This document shows positions 16,674 to 25,393 of a stretch of DNA of 64,000 nt, one piece after another. Source of the stretch: Pedobacter ginsengisoli (GTDB lineage Bacteria > Bacteroidota > Bacteroidia > Sphingobacteriales > Sphingobacteriaceae). The stretch covers positions 930,001 through 994,000 of the forward strand of contig NZ_JASSYX010000002.1 of the NCBI RefSeq assembly GCF_030244015.1, in the 5' to 3' direction. The stretch's first letter is position 1. Every line of letters begins with the position of its first letter. The notes under the pieces were generated by a model. The model was not told where the DNA came from, did not search any database, and worked only from the letters and a program-made list of their open reading frames with translations. A program made the position numbers and the translations under genes.

Positions 16674-19604
16674 ATGACCAGGGACAAGGAAGACAGCAAT
16701 TCATCAAATATAGATTATACCAGGCTTGGCAGTATTCTCCATACCGGTAAGTCGCTTCAGTTGCCATCAGGCCATAATGATTCTTGTAAAACGGTGTTGA
16801 TCCTTAGTCAGCACCGTTTTTACAGGCATTTGGTGATGGAGCTGGCCGAGGCGGAGATGACTAAGAATGGCAAGCTCAAAAATCCATTCAGGTCTGTTGA
16901 TCCGCTGGATAAGGTATGGAAAACCAATGCAGAGGCTGAACTGAAATTTTATACAGGTGTTTCAAGGTTTAAAAATAACTATACTGAGGGAAGGGCAGAA
17001 TCTGATCTGGAGGCGCTGAAGGCAATTGTAAACAATCCCCTGAAACTGGGCGTATATCTCCATGATGATAAAATCTCATCGACCATTAACGCGGGTTCGG
17101 TTGTTCCTGTCAAGATGGAATTATTGAGGCCGGATCTGTTGATCAGTGTTGATGAAAAGAAGGATGATTTTCAGATTTCAGGTAAACTTACGTTAGGGGG
17201 CCGTTCTTTTTCACTGGAAACAATCAAGATTAAATATCATTATTTTATTCAAACCGGCAATCAACTCTATCTGGTCGATAATCCTTATTTGTTGGGCGTG
17301 ATTGATTTCTTTAAGCATCAAAACGATACGATTGTGATCGCGAGGCCCGAATACGAGGAATTTCAGGAGAAGATACTGTCTGTACTTGAAGGCAAGATCA
17401 AAATCAATTATTCTTATTTGAAGCAGGCTACCAAAAAGCAGCTCGTCGAACAGGGTTTTGACCTGGAAAATGAGCAGATTGTGTATTTGTCTGAATCGGA
17501 AGATTTTGTACTCATCACCCCGGTAATGCGATACGGCAGCCTGGAGATCCCGGTGATCTCCCAAAAGCAGATCAAGTCAAAAGATAAGCTGGGCAAGATG
17601 TTTACGCTCGACCGGGATGAAGAGAGAGAACTCCAGTTCATTACGGCCATTGCCAGGATGCATCCTTACTTTATGGAGCAGATGAATGAGTTTCCGGAGC
17701 AGAAGCATGCGGATTGTTTTTACATGCACCGCAAGCACTTTTTGGAAGAAGCCTGGTTTTTGGATGCTTTTGAAGCCTGGCGCAGCAAGGGAATCGCTAT
17801 TCTTGGATTTAATGAACTTAAGAATAATAAACTGAGTCCGTACAAGGCCGATATTTCCATCAGCGTGATTAGCGGCATTGATTGGTTTGAGACTGCAATC
17901 AAAGTAAAGTTCAACAAACAAACGGTGTCCCTGAAGCACCTTCATAAATCGATCAGGAACAAAAGTAAGTTTGTTCAGCTGGATGACGGCACCATGGGCA
18001 TTCTGCCTGATGAGTGGCTGGAGAAGTTTGAAGGTTATTTTGGCGCTGCGGAAATCAGTGACAATATGCTTCGTACGGCCAATATCAACTATGCATCTGT
18101 TGAAGAGCTTTATGACGATGACCTGCTGGACAGAGAGACGCGGGAAAGATTGACCCTTTACCGTTCCCGTCTGGCATCTTTTGAAGCAATTGAACATATA
18201 GAGGTACCTAAAGAGCTCAACGCTACACTCAGGGAGTACCAAAAACAAGGACTGAACTGGCTCAATTTCCTGGATGAATTTAATTTTGGTGCCTGCCTGG
18301 CCGATGATATGGGTCTGGGTAAAACCATACAGGTTCTGGCGTTTATTCTTTCCCAAAGGAAAAAGGTGACCCGCAATGTCAACCTGGTGGTCGTTCCTGC
18401 ATCGCTGGTGTTCAACTGGGTTCAGGAGATCCGGAAATTTGCACCTTCCATAAAAGTGAAAATAATTTATGGTTCGGACCGGGCAAAAGTGGTTCATGAT
18501 TTTGATCAGTATGAAGTGATATTGACGTCTTATGGTACTTTGCTATCTGACATCCGGTTTTTAAAAGATTACCGGTTCAACTACATCTTTCTGGATGAGT
18601 CGCAGACGATCAAGAACCCTGATTCGCAGCGCTATAAGGCGGTAAGGTTGCTGAGTTCCAGAAACAAGGTAGTGCTGACGGGCACACCCATTGAAAACAA
18701 TACTTTCGATCTTTACGGGCAGTTGTCCTTTGCCTGCCCCGGTTTGCTGGGCAGCAAGGAACATTTTAAACGGCTTTATTCTGTGCCCATTGATCAGTTT
18801 AAAGACAGCAGACGGGCTAAGGAACTGCAAAAGCGCATCAATCCATTTGTTTTGCGGCGTACGAAGGAGCAGGTGGCTAAAGAATTGCCCGATAAAACCG
18901 AAATGGTGATCTATTGTGAAATGGGTGCCCAGCAGCGTGAGGTTTATGAGGCTGCCAAAGATGAGATCAGGGATTACCTGATGGGGACTTCTGAGGATGA
19001 GCTGGCCAAGAGCAGTATGCATGTGCTCCAGGGAATTACGAAGCTGAGGCAGATCTGTAATTCGCCGGCGATATTGAATAAGGACGTGTTTTATGGTGAT
19101 GCATCAGCAAAAATGGACGTGCTGATGGAGCAGATAGAAAGCAAATCTCCGCATCATAAGATACTGGTGTTTTCCCAGTTTGTAACCATGCTCGATCTGA
19201 TCAGGGAACAATTAGATACACGTTCAGTTGCCTATGCTTATCTGACCGGGCAGACAAGGGACAGGTCATCTGTAGTCGATTCTTTCCAGAACAATGCAGA
19301 TGTTCGTGTGTTTTTGATCAGCCTGAAGGCAGGCGGAATTGGGTTGAACCTCACACAGGCTGATTATGTATACCTGGTAGACCCCTGGTGGAATCCAGCT
19401 GTTGAAAATCAGGCCATTGACCGGGCTTACCGAATCGGGCAGCAAAAAAATGTGATGGCCGTAAGGCTGATCTGCCCGGATACGATAGAAGAAAAGATCA
19501 TGCTGATGCAGGAATCCAAGAAGGGGCTGGCCGGTGATCTGATTAAAACGGAAGAATCTATTTTTAAGTCACTTTCAAAAAAGGATCTGCTGGGTCTGCT
19601 TTGA
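16674..19604 (+). CDS. SNF2-family DEAD/DEAH-box helicase
   Basis: About 976 residues, cytoplasmic. The N-terminal half (residues about 1-500) is a bacterial SNF2-associated region without a recognised fold. The ATPase core begins with LREYQKQGLNWLNFL, then DDMGLGKTIQVLAFIL (Walker A), DESQTIKN (DExx box), LTGTPIENN (motif III), and in the helicase C lobe VFSQFVTMLDLI, LKAGGIGLNLTQADYV and AIDRAYRIGQ (motif VI). Such RapA/HepA-like proteins remodel protein-nucleic acid complexes. It starts 19 bases after the SCO stop but its function is unrelated to copper. Confidence 0.93.
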   Translation: MTRDKEDSNSSNIDYTRLGSILHTGKSLQLPSGHNDSCKTVLILSQHRFYRHLVMELAEAEMTKNGKLKNPFRSVDPLDKVWKTNAEAELKFYTGVSRFKNNYTEGRAESDLEALKAIVNNPLKLGVYLHDDKISSTINAGSVVPVKMELLRPDLLISVDEKKDDFQISGKLTLGGRSFSLETIKIKYHYFIQTGNQLYLVDNPYLLGVIDFFKHQNDTIVIARPEYEEFQEKILSVLEGKIKINYSYLKQATKKQLVEQGFDLENEQIVYLSESEDFVLITPVMRYGSLEIPVISQKQIKSKDKLGKMFTLDRDEERELQFITAIARMHPYFMEQMNEFPEQKHADCFYMHRKHFLEEAWFLDAFEAWRSKGIAILGFNELKNNKLSPYKADISISVISGIDWFETAIKVKFNKQTVSLKHLHKSIRNKSKFVQLDDGTMGILPDEWLEKFEGYFGAAEISDNMLRTANINYASVEELYDDDLLDRETRERLTLYRSRLASFEAIEHIEVPKELNATLREYQKQGLNWLNFLDEFNFGACLADDMGLGKTIQVLAFILSQRKKVTRNVNLVVVPASLVFNWVQEIRKFAPSIKVKIIYGSDRAKVVHDFDQYEVILTSYGTLLSDIRFLKDYRFNYIFLDESQTIKNPDSQRYKAVRLLSSRNKVVLTGTPIENNTFDLYGQLSFACPGLLGSKEHFKRLYSVPIDQFKDSRRAKELQKRINPFVLRRTKEQVAKELPDKTEMVIYCEMGAQQREVYEAAKDEIRDYLMGTSEDELAKSSMHVLQGITKLRQICNSPAILNKDVFYGDASAKMDVLMEQIESKSPHHKILVFSQFVTMLDLIREQLDTRSVAYAYLTGQTRDRSSVVDSFQNNADVRVFLISLKAGGIGLNLTQADYVYLVDPWWNPAVENQAIDRAYRIGQQKNVMAVRLICPDTIEEKIMLMQESKKGLAGDLIKTEESIFKSLSKKDLLGLL

Positions 19605-19642
19605 TAGCGGGATTTTAGGTTTGATAAATTTGAACCTGAAGA

Positions 19643-20014
19643 TTAACCCATTTGCCCGATCTTGTGTTGCATCAGGTGAGCAATAGAGCTTGCCCTTAGT
19701 ATTGCTTTTTCTGCCAGTGGTCCTTCAAAGTTCGTTCTGACTGTATTTTTCCAGATGTTCATCCACTGCTCAAAATGTGCTGACATCAGAGGAACTGTCT
19801 TGTTCAGCTCAATATGTTTAAGCATTGGGTTTCCACTATAGGTGATGACGTCGAAAAGGATGGTTTCCCAGAATGACACCATAGTCGGGATGTGGCTCTC
19901 TAAAACAAAACCGGCCTTTTTAAATAGCGGGCCTATTGTTTCATCGTTAAGTGCCTGGTTGTAAAAATTCTCCACCAGCAACTGTATGTCCTGTTTATCA
20001 GCGATATCTCTCAT
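19643..20014 (-). CDS. Group III truncated haemoglobin
   Basis: About 123 residues, the usual length of trHb III. Visible landmarks are the helix-B/E segment FYNQALNDETIGPLFKKAG, SFWETILFD, HIELNKTVPLMSAHFEQW with the proximal haem histidine in SAHFEQW, and a C-terminal IAHLMQHKIGQM. It is a cytoplasmic haem protein, for which oxygen, NO or sulfide chemistry has been proposed in the family. Single gene; TACCTTTG lies 37 bases upstream of the start codon. Confidence 0.9.
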   Translation of the reverse strand: MRDIADKQDIQLLVENFYNQALNDETIGPLFKKAGFVLESHIPTMVSFWETILFDVITYSGNPMLKHIELNKTVPLMSAHFEQWMNIWKNTVRTNFEGPLAEKAILRASSIAHLMQHKIGQMG

Positions 20015-20050
20015 TTATTTTCCCGTATTGAGCCAAATGGTTTCCTTTCG

Positions 20051-20058
20051 CAAAGGTA
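20051..20058 (-). promoter_or_regulatory. Bacteroidota -7 box for truncated haemoglobin
   Basis: Minus strand TACCTTTG matches TAnnTTTG and is placed correctly for the gene starting at 20014. Confidence 0.5.
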
Positions 20059-20191
20059 GGGGCTAAACTGGCAATTTGTTTTTTCTTGGCCATCTTTTAC
20101 AGTATTATTAAAATATGAAGTTAAAAACCCCCATATTTATAATGCAAACCTATTGTATATCATTTCAGTAAAAAAAAGAATTACGTTACAG

Positions 20192-21385
20192 ATGCATTAC
20201 CGGGAAATTTTAGATCAGCTTCGCACACATGTGTCAAATCTGTTTCAATCTCATGAGGATAAAAGGCTTGTTTATCACAACCTGGAACATACCGCACAAG
20301 TGGTTGAAAATGCGGTTAAAATAGGCAATCACTATCGGTTGCCGGATGAGGATTTTTTTATAGTAATAGCCGCATGCTGGTTTCATGATATAGGATATCT
20401 TTATGATTGCAATCAGCACGAATCAAAAGGAATAAGTCTTGCCGCAGATTTTCTTAGAGAAAAAGGCATAAATCAGGAGGTCATTGACAAAGTGAGCGGA
20501 TGTATCAGGGCAACGATGATGCCTCAGCGCCCTGAAGGTCTTTTGCAGCAAATTGTTTGCGATGCAGATCTTTTTCATCTGGGTAGTGATAGTTTTAAAG
20601 AGAGGAACAAGCTAATGCGTAAAGAGGCTGAAGCCTTTTTTAACAAGAAAATTGATAAAACAGAATGGAGGGCAAAGACCATTGCCTTGTTTAAAATGCA
20701 TCATTTTCATACTGATTTTTGCCGGGATCTTCTCAATGCAAAAAAAGCAGAGAATTTAGCTGAATTGGAAAGTAAATTAATAACTCAACCCAGCGTGGAT
20801 ATAAAAGAAAATTCTCAGGTGATAGCCACTAAGGAAATAAAAAAGAAAAAAGACGATAAACCTGAGCGTGGTGTGGAAACAATGTTCAGGATTACCTCAA
20901 CCAATCATCAGCGATTGAGTGACATGGCTGATAACAAGGCACATATCATGATCTCGACCACATCGATCATCCTGTCTGTAATTCTGAGTATACTGCTTAG
21001 GAAGCTGGAGGATAATCCGCATTTAATCATTCCTACAATGATTTTATTGATCGTCTGTGTGGTTACTATGGTGTTTTCGATCCTGGCCACCAGGCCATCC
21101 ATTCCCGAAGGTATATTTACACCTGATGACATTAAGGGCAGGAGGGTTAACTTATTGTTCTTCGGTAATTTCTACAGGATGAGCCTCGATGACTATCAAA
21201 ATGGAATGCTAAAGATGATGGAGGACCGTGATTTCTTATATGGAAGTCTGATTAAGGATGTTTATGCTCAGGGTGTTGTACTGGGCCGCAAATACCGGTT
21301 GCTGCGTATAGCGTATAATGTGTTCATGTTTGGTATTGTTGCGTCCGTTCTTGCCTTTATTGTTGCCTCTGCTTTAGTGATGTAA
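20192..21385 (+). CDS. HD phosphohydrolase fused to Pycsar-type transmembrane effector domain
   Basis: About 397 residues from ATG 20192; a TTG 39 bases earlier is in frame, but the product then gains an unrelated N-terminus. Residues 1-185 are an HD domain: H29/H33 in YHNLEHT, H65-D66 in WFHDIGYL, H76-E77, D124 in CDADLFHLG. A charged KEIKKKKDDKPER linker follows. Residues about 232-397 match the Pycsar effector (former DUF5706) domain: ADNKAHIMISTTSIILSVIL with helices near 250-268, 277-298 and 371-395. In Pycsar defence such effectors damage the membrane on sensing cCMP or cUMP. No cyclase gene is near. It lies seven bases before ppk1. Confidence 0.85.
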   Translation: MHYREILDQLRTHVSNLFQSHEDKRLVYHNLEHTAQVVENAVKIGNHYRLPDEDFFIVIAACWFHDIGYLYDCNQHESKGISLAADFLREKGINQEVIDKVSGCIRATMMPQRPEGLLQQIVCDADLFHLGSDSFKERNKLMRKEAEAFFNKKIDKTEWRAKTIALFKMHHFHTDFCRDLLNAKKAENLAELESKLITQPSVDIKENSQVIATKEIKKKKDDKPERGVETMFRITSTNHQRLSDMADNKAHIMISTTSIILSVILSILLRKLEDNPHLIIPTMILLIVCVVTMVFSILATRPSIPEGIFTPDDIKGRRVNLLFFGNFYRMSLDDYQNGMLKMMEDRDFLYGSLIKDVYAQGVVLGRKYRLLRIAYNVFMFGIVASVLAFIVASALVM

Positions 21386-21392
21386 TGACTTT

Positions 21393-23366
21393 ATGGAAAA
21401 AGCTGTTTTTTTTAACAGGGACTTAAGCTGGCTGGGTTTCAACGGAAGGGTGCTTATGGAGGCGGCCAGGGAAAAGGTTCCTATTTTGGAACGGATCAAA
21501 TTTCTTTCTATATACTCTTCAAATCTGGATGAATTTTATCGGGTAAGAATACCTGTTTTAATGGCTGTTGATGAACATCTTGGGGTGTCTGATCTTGCCG
21601 GTAACTACGAGCTTGCCAAAATGGAGATCAACCAGCAGCTGCAGAAGTTTGGGGAGATCATATCCAGACAAATTTTACCTGCGCTGGAAGCTGAGGGAAT
21701 CCACTGGATCTATAACAAACCTGTTCCGGATCTGATCTCTCCGATAGTAAATGAGCTTTTTTTTACGGAAGTGCTGGCTTATATCCATCCGGTACGCATA
21801 GAGAAAGATCTTAGCGGTTTTTTTGCTGAAAATAATAAATTGTATCAATTGGTGATACTGGAGGATCATAACGGACTGGAAAGACTTGAGCTCATTGGCA
21901 TTCCTTCTGACGAAATCCCGCGTTTATATTCGGTGACGACAAAAGAAGGGCAGTATGTTTTATTTCTGGAAGATATTATAAAGCACAACTTGTCTCATTT
22001 GTTTCCGGATGATATGATCAAAGGTGTATACAATTTGAAGGTAACACGTGATGCTGAGCTGAACATTGATGAGCTGGACGGAGACGATATTGCCCTTGCT
22101 TTAGAAAAGAAACTGGAGACCCGGGATTTTGGTTTTGCGACCAGGCTGCTTTGTGAACCGGGGATTCCGCTGAGGAGCCTTTATAAAGTCGTTTATGCAC
22201 TTAACCTGCAGAAAGCTTCGATAGTTGAGGGCGGGCGTTACCATAATCTAAAGGACCTGAATAATTTTCCTTTGGATGGGGCTAAATTTAGTTACCTCAG
22301 ATGGCCTCCTGCTTTATCGGTGCCCGTTCCGGAAGGTGAAACGCTTTTTGATCAGCTGCTAAAAAAAGACATGCTCATCAATGTGCCCTATCAGCGTTAT
22401 GATCCTGTGCTGCGGTTTTTTAATGAAGCGGCTAATGATGTTAAAGTGGAGGAGATCTATGCTACCCTTTACCGCGTCGCCAGCAATTCGAGAATCGTAA
22501 GTGCCTTGAGTACTGCGGCAAGGAATGGCAAAAAGGTCGTGGTGATGCTGGAACTTAAGGCCAGGTTTGACGAAGCGAACAACATCAAATGGGCCAAAAG
22601 GATGAAAGCTGCGGGTGTAAAGATCATTTACAGTAGTCTTGATCTTAAGGTGCACGCTAAAGTTGCGCTGGTCAAACGCAGGGTCGCGGAACAGACGCAG
22701 TACCTCGGTTTACTGGCTACAGGTAATTTTAATGAAACGACTGCAAAATTTTATACTGATCATGTTTTGCTGACGGCGCATCAGCCAATGCTCAGGGAAC
22801 TCGAATTATTGTTCGGTTTTTTGAGTAAGAAAAAGAAAGTTCCGTCTTTGGAAGATCAGATCAATTTTGAGCATTTACTCGTAGCCCAGTTCAATCTTCA
22901 AAGTGGTTTCCTTGGCCTCATACAGCGTGAGATTGATCATGCCGCCAAAGGGCAGCCCGCTTCAATCACTATTAAGATGAACAATCTGGAGGAAAAGGTA
23001 ATGATCTCCAAGCTGTATGAAGCTGCTCAGGCAGGTGTGAAAGTGAAATTGATCATAAGAGGCATTTGCTGTCTCGTGCCTGGTGTAGCAGGGTTGAGTG
23101 AAAATATTGAAGTGGTCAGGATAGTAGGCCGGTATCTGGAGCATGGCAGGATCTTTATATTTCATAATAATGGTCTTGAAGATGTTTTTATGGGCTCTGC
23201 AGATTGGATGAACAGAAATATTTACAGCCGGGTTGAGGTTTGTTTTCCTGTATATGATCAGGATTTGAAGCGTACCATTTTAGAAATCGTTAACTTGCAA
23301 AATGATGATGCTGCACAGCAGGCAATTTATCTATTTTTGCACGAACCGAATATTTTACAAACCTGA
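21393..23366 (+). CDS. ppk1: Polyphosphate kinase 1
   Basis: About 657 residues, slightly shorter than E. coli PPK (688). It reversibly builds polyphosphate from ATP at the membrane face. The N-terminal domain begins FFNRDLSWLGFNGRVL; RYHNLKDLNNFP lies near residue 280. The two catalytic phospholipase-D-like histidines are seen in DLKVHAKVALVKRR (His421) and GRYLEHGRIFIFHNNG (His584), followed by FMGSADWMNRN. The gene sits inside a compact six-gene run with phosphatase-like and signalling genes, suggesting polyphosphate or phosphate control of that unit. Confidence 0.96.
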   Translation: MEKAVFFNRDLSWLGFNGRVLMEAAREKVPILERIKFLSIYSSNLDEFYRVRIPVLMAVDEHLGVSDLAGNYELAKMEINQQLQKFGEIISRQILPALEAEGIHWIYNKPVPDLISPIVNELFFTEVLAYIHPVRIEKDLSGFFAENNKLYQLVILEDHNGLERLELIGIPSDEIPRLYSVTTKEGQYVLFLEDIIKHNLSHLFPDDMIKGVYNLKVTRDAELNIDELDGDDIALALEKKLETRDFGFATRLLCEPGIPLRSLYKVVYALNLQKASIVEGGRYHNLKDLNNFPLDGAKFSYLRWPPALSVPVPEGETLFDQLLKKDMLINVPYQRYDPVLRFFNEAANDVKVEEIYATLYRVASNSRIVSALSTAARNGKKVVVMLELKARFDEANNIKWAKRMKAAGVKIIYSSLDLKVHAKVALVKRRVAEQTQYLGLLATGNFNETTAKFYTDHVLLTAHQPMLRELELLFGFLSKKKKVPSLEDQINFEHLLVAQFNLQSGFLGLIQREIDHAAKGQPASITIKMNNLEEKVMISKLYEAAQAGVKVKLIIRGICCLVPGVAGLSENIEVVRIVGRYLEHGRIFIFHNNGLEDVFMGSADWMNRNIYSRVEVCFPVYDQDLKRTILEIVNLQNDDAAQQAIYLFLHEPNILQT

Positions 23367-23372
23367 TTGAAT

Positions 23373-24254
23373 ATGAAACGAATCTATCCCTACGGTTTAA
23401 TTTCTTTAATGTTATTCGTGCTTCTTGCGACGATAGCCTGTAAAAATACCAAAAAAAAGTATACAAGCCCGGCAGGCTATGATTTCCTGAAGCCCGATAA
23501 ATTCACAATGCCATCAAGTTTGCTTGAAATATCAGGAGTTACTTTTCATGACATGAATAGTGATACGGTTTATACGATACAGGATGAAGACGGTAAATTG
23601 TTCAGGCAGAAATGGGATGTCAAGAAGCAGAAGAACATGAAGTTTGCTCCTAAAGGTGATTATGAAGATCTGGCTATTTTTCACGATAGGGTGTTTGTAC
23701 TGAAAAGTAATGGTACACTTTATTCATTCCCATTTTCAGAATCAATTAAGGAAGAGTCGGATCAGGTGAGGGAACGTAAGCGTGTGGTGCCAAAAGGAGA
23801 ATATGAGAGCTTGTATGCCGATCCTGAAACAAGCAAGTTGTATATCCTGTGTAAAAACTGCCCTGTCGATAAAAAGAAGAAACAGGTGACGGGATATGTT
23901 TTTAATTATGATGCCTCGATAGATTCTATGGGAAGTATTGACAGTTTTAAAGTTGATCTGACTAAGCTAAAGGATATTAACGCGAGGTTGAAAACGACTG
24001 CAAGTCCCTCTGCTTTAACTAAAAATCCTGATACTAAAGAATGGTATATCCTGTCCTCAGCAAATAAATTGCTGATGGTAACGGATGAACACTGGAAGAT
24101 AAGAGCGGCTCATAAACTGAATTCATCCACTTTTAACCAGCCCGAAGGAATGGCTTTTGATAAAGATCTGAACTTGTATATTTCCAATGAAGGAGACGAA
24201 ATCACAGATGGAAATATAATAAAATTTAAATATGCACCGTCAGGGAAGAAATAA
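23373..24254 (+). CDS. SdiA-regulated-like beta-propeller lipoprotein
   Basis: About 293 residues. ATG 23373 follows the ppk1 stop by six bases; the in-frame TTG at 23367 is less likely. Lipobox LATIAC near residue 21-26. The body has propeller-like repeats: LEISGVTFHDMNSDTVYTIQDEDGKLF, GDYEDLAIFHDRVFVL, SPSALTKNPDTKEWYILSSANKLLMV and QPEGMAFDKDLNLYISNEGD, which match the SdiA-regulated (esterase-like phytase-like) domain style. Role unknown; cell-surface or periplasmic. Its 3' end overlaps the next gene by 23 bases, so coupling is likely. Confidence 0.75.
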   Translation: MKRIYPYGLISLMLFVLLATIACKNTKKKYTSPAGYDFLKPDKFTMPSSLLEISGVTFHDMNSDTVYTIQDEDGKLFRQKWDVKKQKNMKFAPKGDYEDLAIFHDRVFVLKSNGTLYSFPFSESIKEESDQVRERKRVVPKGEYESLYADPETSKLYILCKNCPVDKKKKQVTGYVFNYDASIDSMGSIDSFKVDLTKLKDINARLKTTASPSALTKNPDTKEWYILSSANKLLMVTDEHWKIRAAHKLNSSTFNQPEGMAFDKDLNLYISNEGDEITDGNIIKFKYAPSGKK

Positions 24255-25359
24255 AAAGGCGCGTTGCTGCAGCTATTTATTGTTCAGCATTTTCCTGCTG
24301 ATCTCCGGCTATGCAGAGGCCCAGTTGACGGACTCCATAGTTTCCAGGATGATATTGATTGGCGATGCCGGAGAGATGGACCTGCAGCAGGGAGGAGTGA
24401 TAGGAGATGCATCCCGCAAGACCCTTCAGGGTAAGACTACGGTGTTTTATCTTGGTGATAACATTTATCCAAGGGGCATGGGGCTGCCGGGAAGTAAAGA
24501 AGAGCAGCAGACGAATGAAATCATAAAATCACAATATACTCCGTTCAGGACCTTGGGAGCACCAGTTTACTTTATCCCGGGAAATCACGACTGGGATAAA
24601 AGCGGCCCACTCGGTTTGAACAAAATCAGAAGGCAGGGTTCGTTCTTAAAAGAGCAGGGAGACAGCTTGCTGAAACTGATTCCAGATGGAGGTTGCCCCG
24701 GACCAGTTGAAATTCCTCTTGGTAAAAACCTGGTGGTCATTGCCTTTGACAGTGAATGGTGGGTATTTCCGCACAATAAAGATACTGCCGGATGTGAGTG
24801 CGGCACTAAGGATGAAGTTATTGCCAGAATGAAAGCTTTGTTTGACAAGAACAGACACAAAGTGATTGTACTGGCCTCGCACCATCCATTTCAAAGCTAT
24901 GGCAACCACGGTGGTTATTATTCGTGGAAAGATCATATTTTTCCGCTTACCGCGGCAAATAAAAATTTATATATTCCTTTACCGGTGATCGGCTCATTAT
25001 ATCCATTGCTGAGGACGATCTTTGTTAACCCGGAAGATCTGGCACATCCGCTCTATAAGGATATGGTCAGCAGGATTGACAGTACATTTGCTAAATATCC
25101 TAACCTCATTCACGTAGCCGGACATGATCATGGTCTGCAATTTATAAAGAACGGGGACATTCAGGTAGTTAGCGGTTCGGGTGCCAAGCATAGTTTTGTA
25201 AGTAAGGGAAAGCATGCATTATACGCTTCAATACATCCCGGTTATGTAATTGTGGATCAGTTGATAAATAATTACGTTCGTTTTACTTATTATGCAAATA
25301 CAGGCGGTAAATTTGAACAGGTTTTCACTTATATTAAAGAATACGATTCAAGTTCCTGA
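24232..25359 (+). CDS. Secreted calcineurin-like metallophosphoesterase
   Basis: About 375 residues; signal peptide near residues 8-27 (YLLFSIFLLISGYAEAQ). The binuclear metal site of the calcineurin-like fold is complete: IGDAGEMD, FYLGDNIYP, IPGNHDWD, LASHHPFQ and VAGHDHGLQF. Overall it resembles purple acid phosphatase-type enzymes acting on phosphomonoesters in the periplasm. It overlaps the preceding lipoprotein gene by 23 bases. In other Bacteroidota, as I recall, a similar phosphatase domain is fused to a barrel like the one encoded two genes downstream (not checked). Confidence 0.9.
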   Translation: MHRQGRNKKARCCSYLLFSIFLLISGYAEAQLTDSIVSRMILIGDAGEMDLQQGGVIGDASRKTLQGKTTVFYLGDNIYPRGMGLPGSKEEQQTNEIIKSQYTPFRTLGAPVYFIPGNHDWDKSGPLGLNKIRRQGSFLKEQGDSLLKLIPDGGCPGPVEIPLGKNLVVIAFDSEWWVFPHNKDTAGCECGTKDEVIARMKALFDKNRHKVIVLASHHPFQSYGNHGGYYSWKDHIFPLTAANKNLYIPLPVIGSLYPLLRTIFVNPEDLAHPLYKDMVSRIDSTFAKYPNLIHVAGHDHGLQFIKNGDIQVVSGSGAKHSFVSKGKHALYASIHPGYVIVDQLINNYVRFTYYANTGGKFEQVFTYIKEYDSSS

Positions 25360-25393
25360 TATTTGTAGAAAATTCCTATAAAGAATTATAACA

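Noticed and set aside
17577..18497. 306-codon minus-strand frame inside the SNF2 gene
   Set aside because: Opposite strand of a well-supported helicase, without its own promoter or similarity.
16674..19604. SNF2 gene as part of a phage-defence island (as in DISARM-like systems)
   Set aside because: Neighbours are SCO and haemoglobin genes; no methyltransferase or other defence genes are adjacent.
20192..21385. Complete Pycsar defence system
   Set aside because: No pyrimidine cyclase gene is seen next to the effector-like gene.
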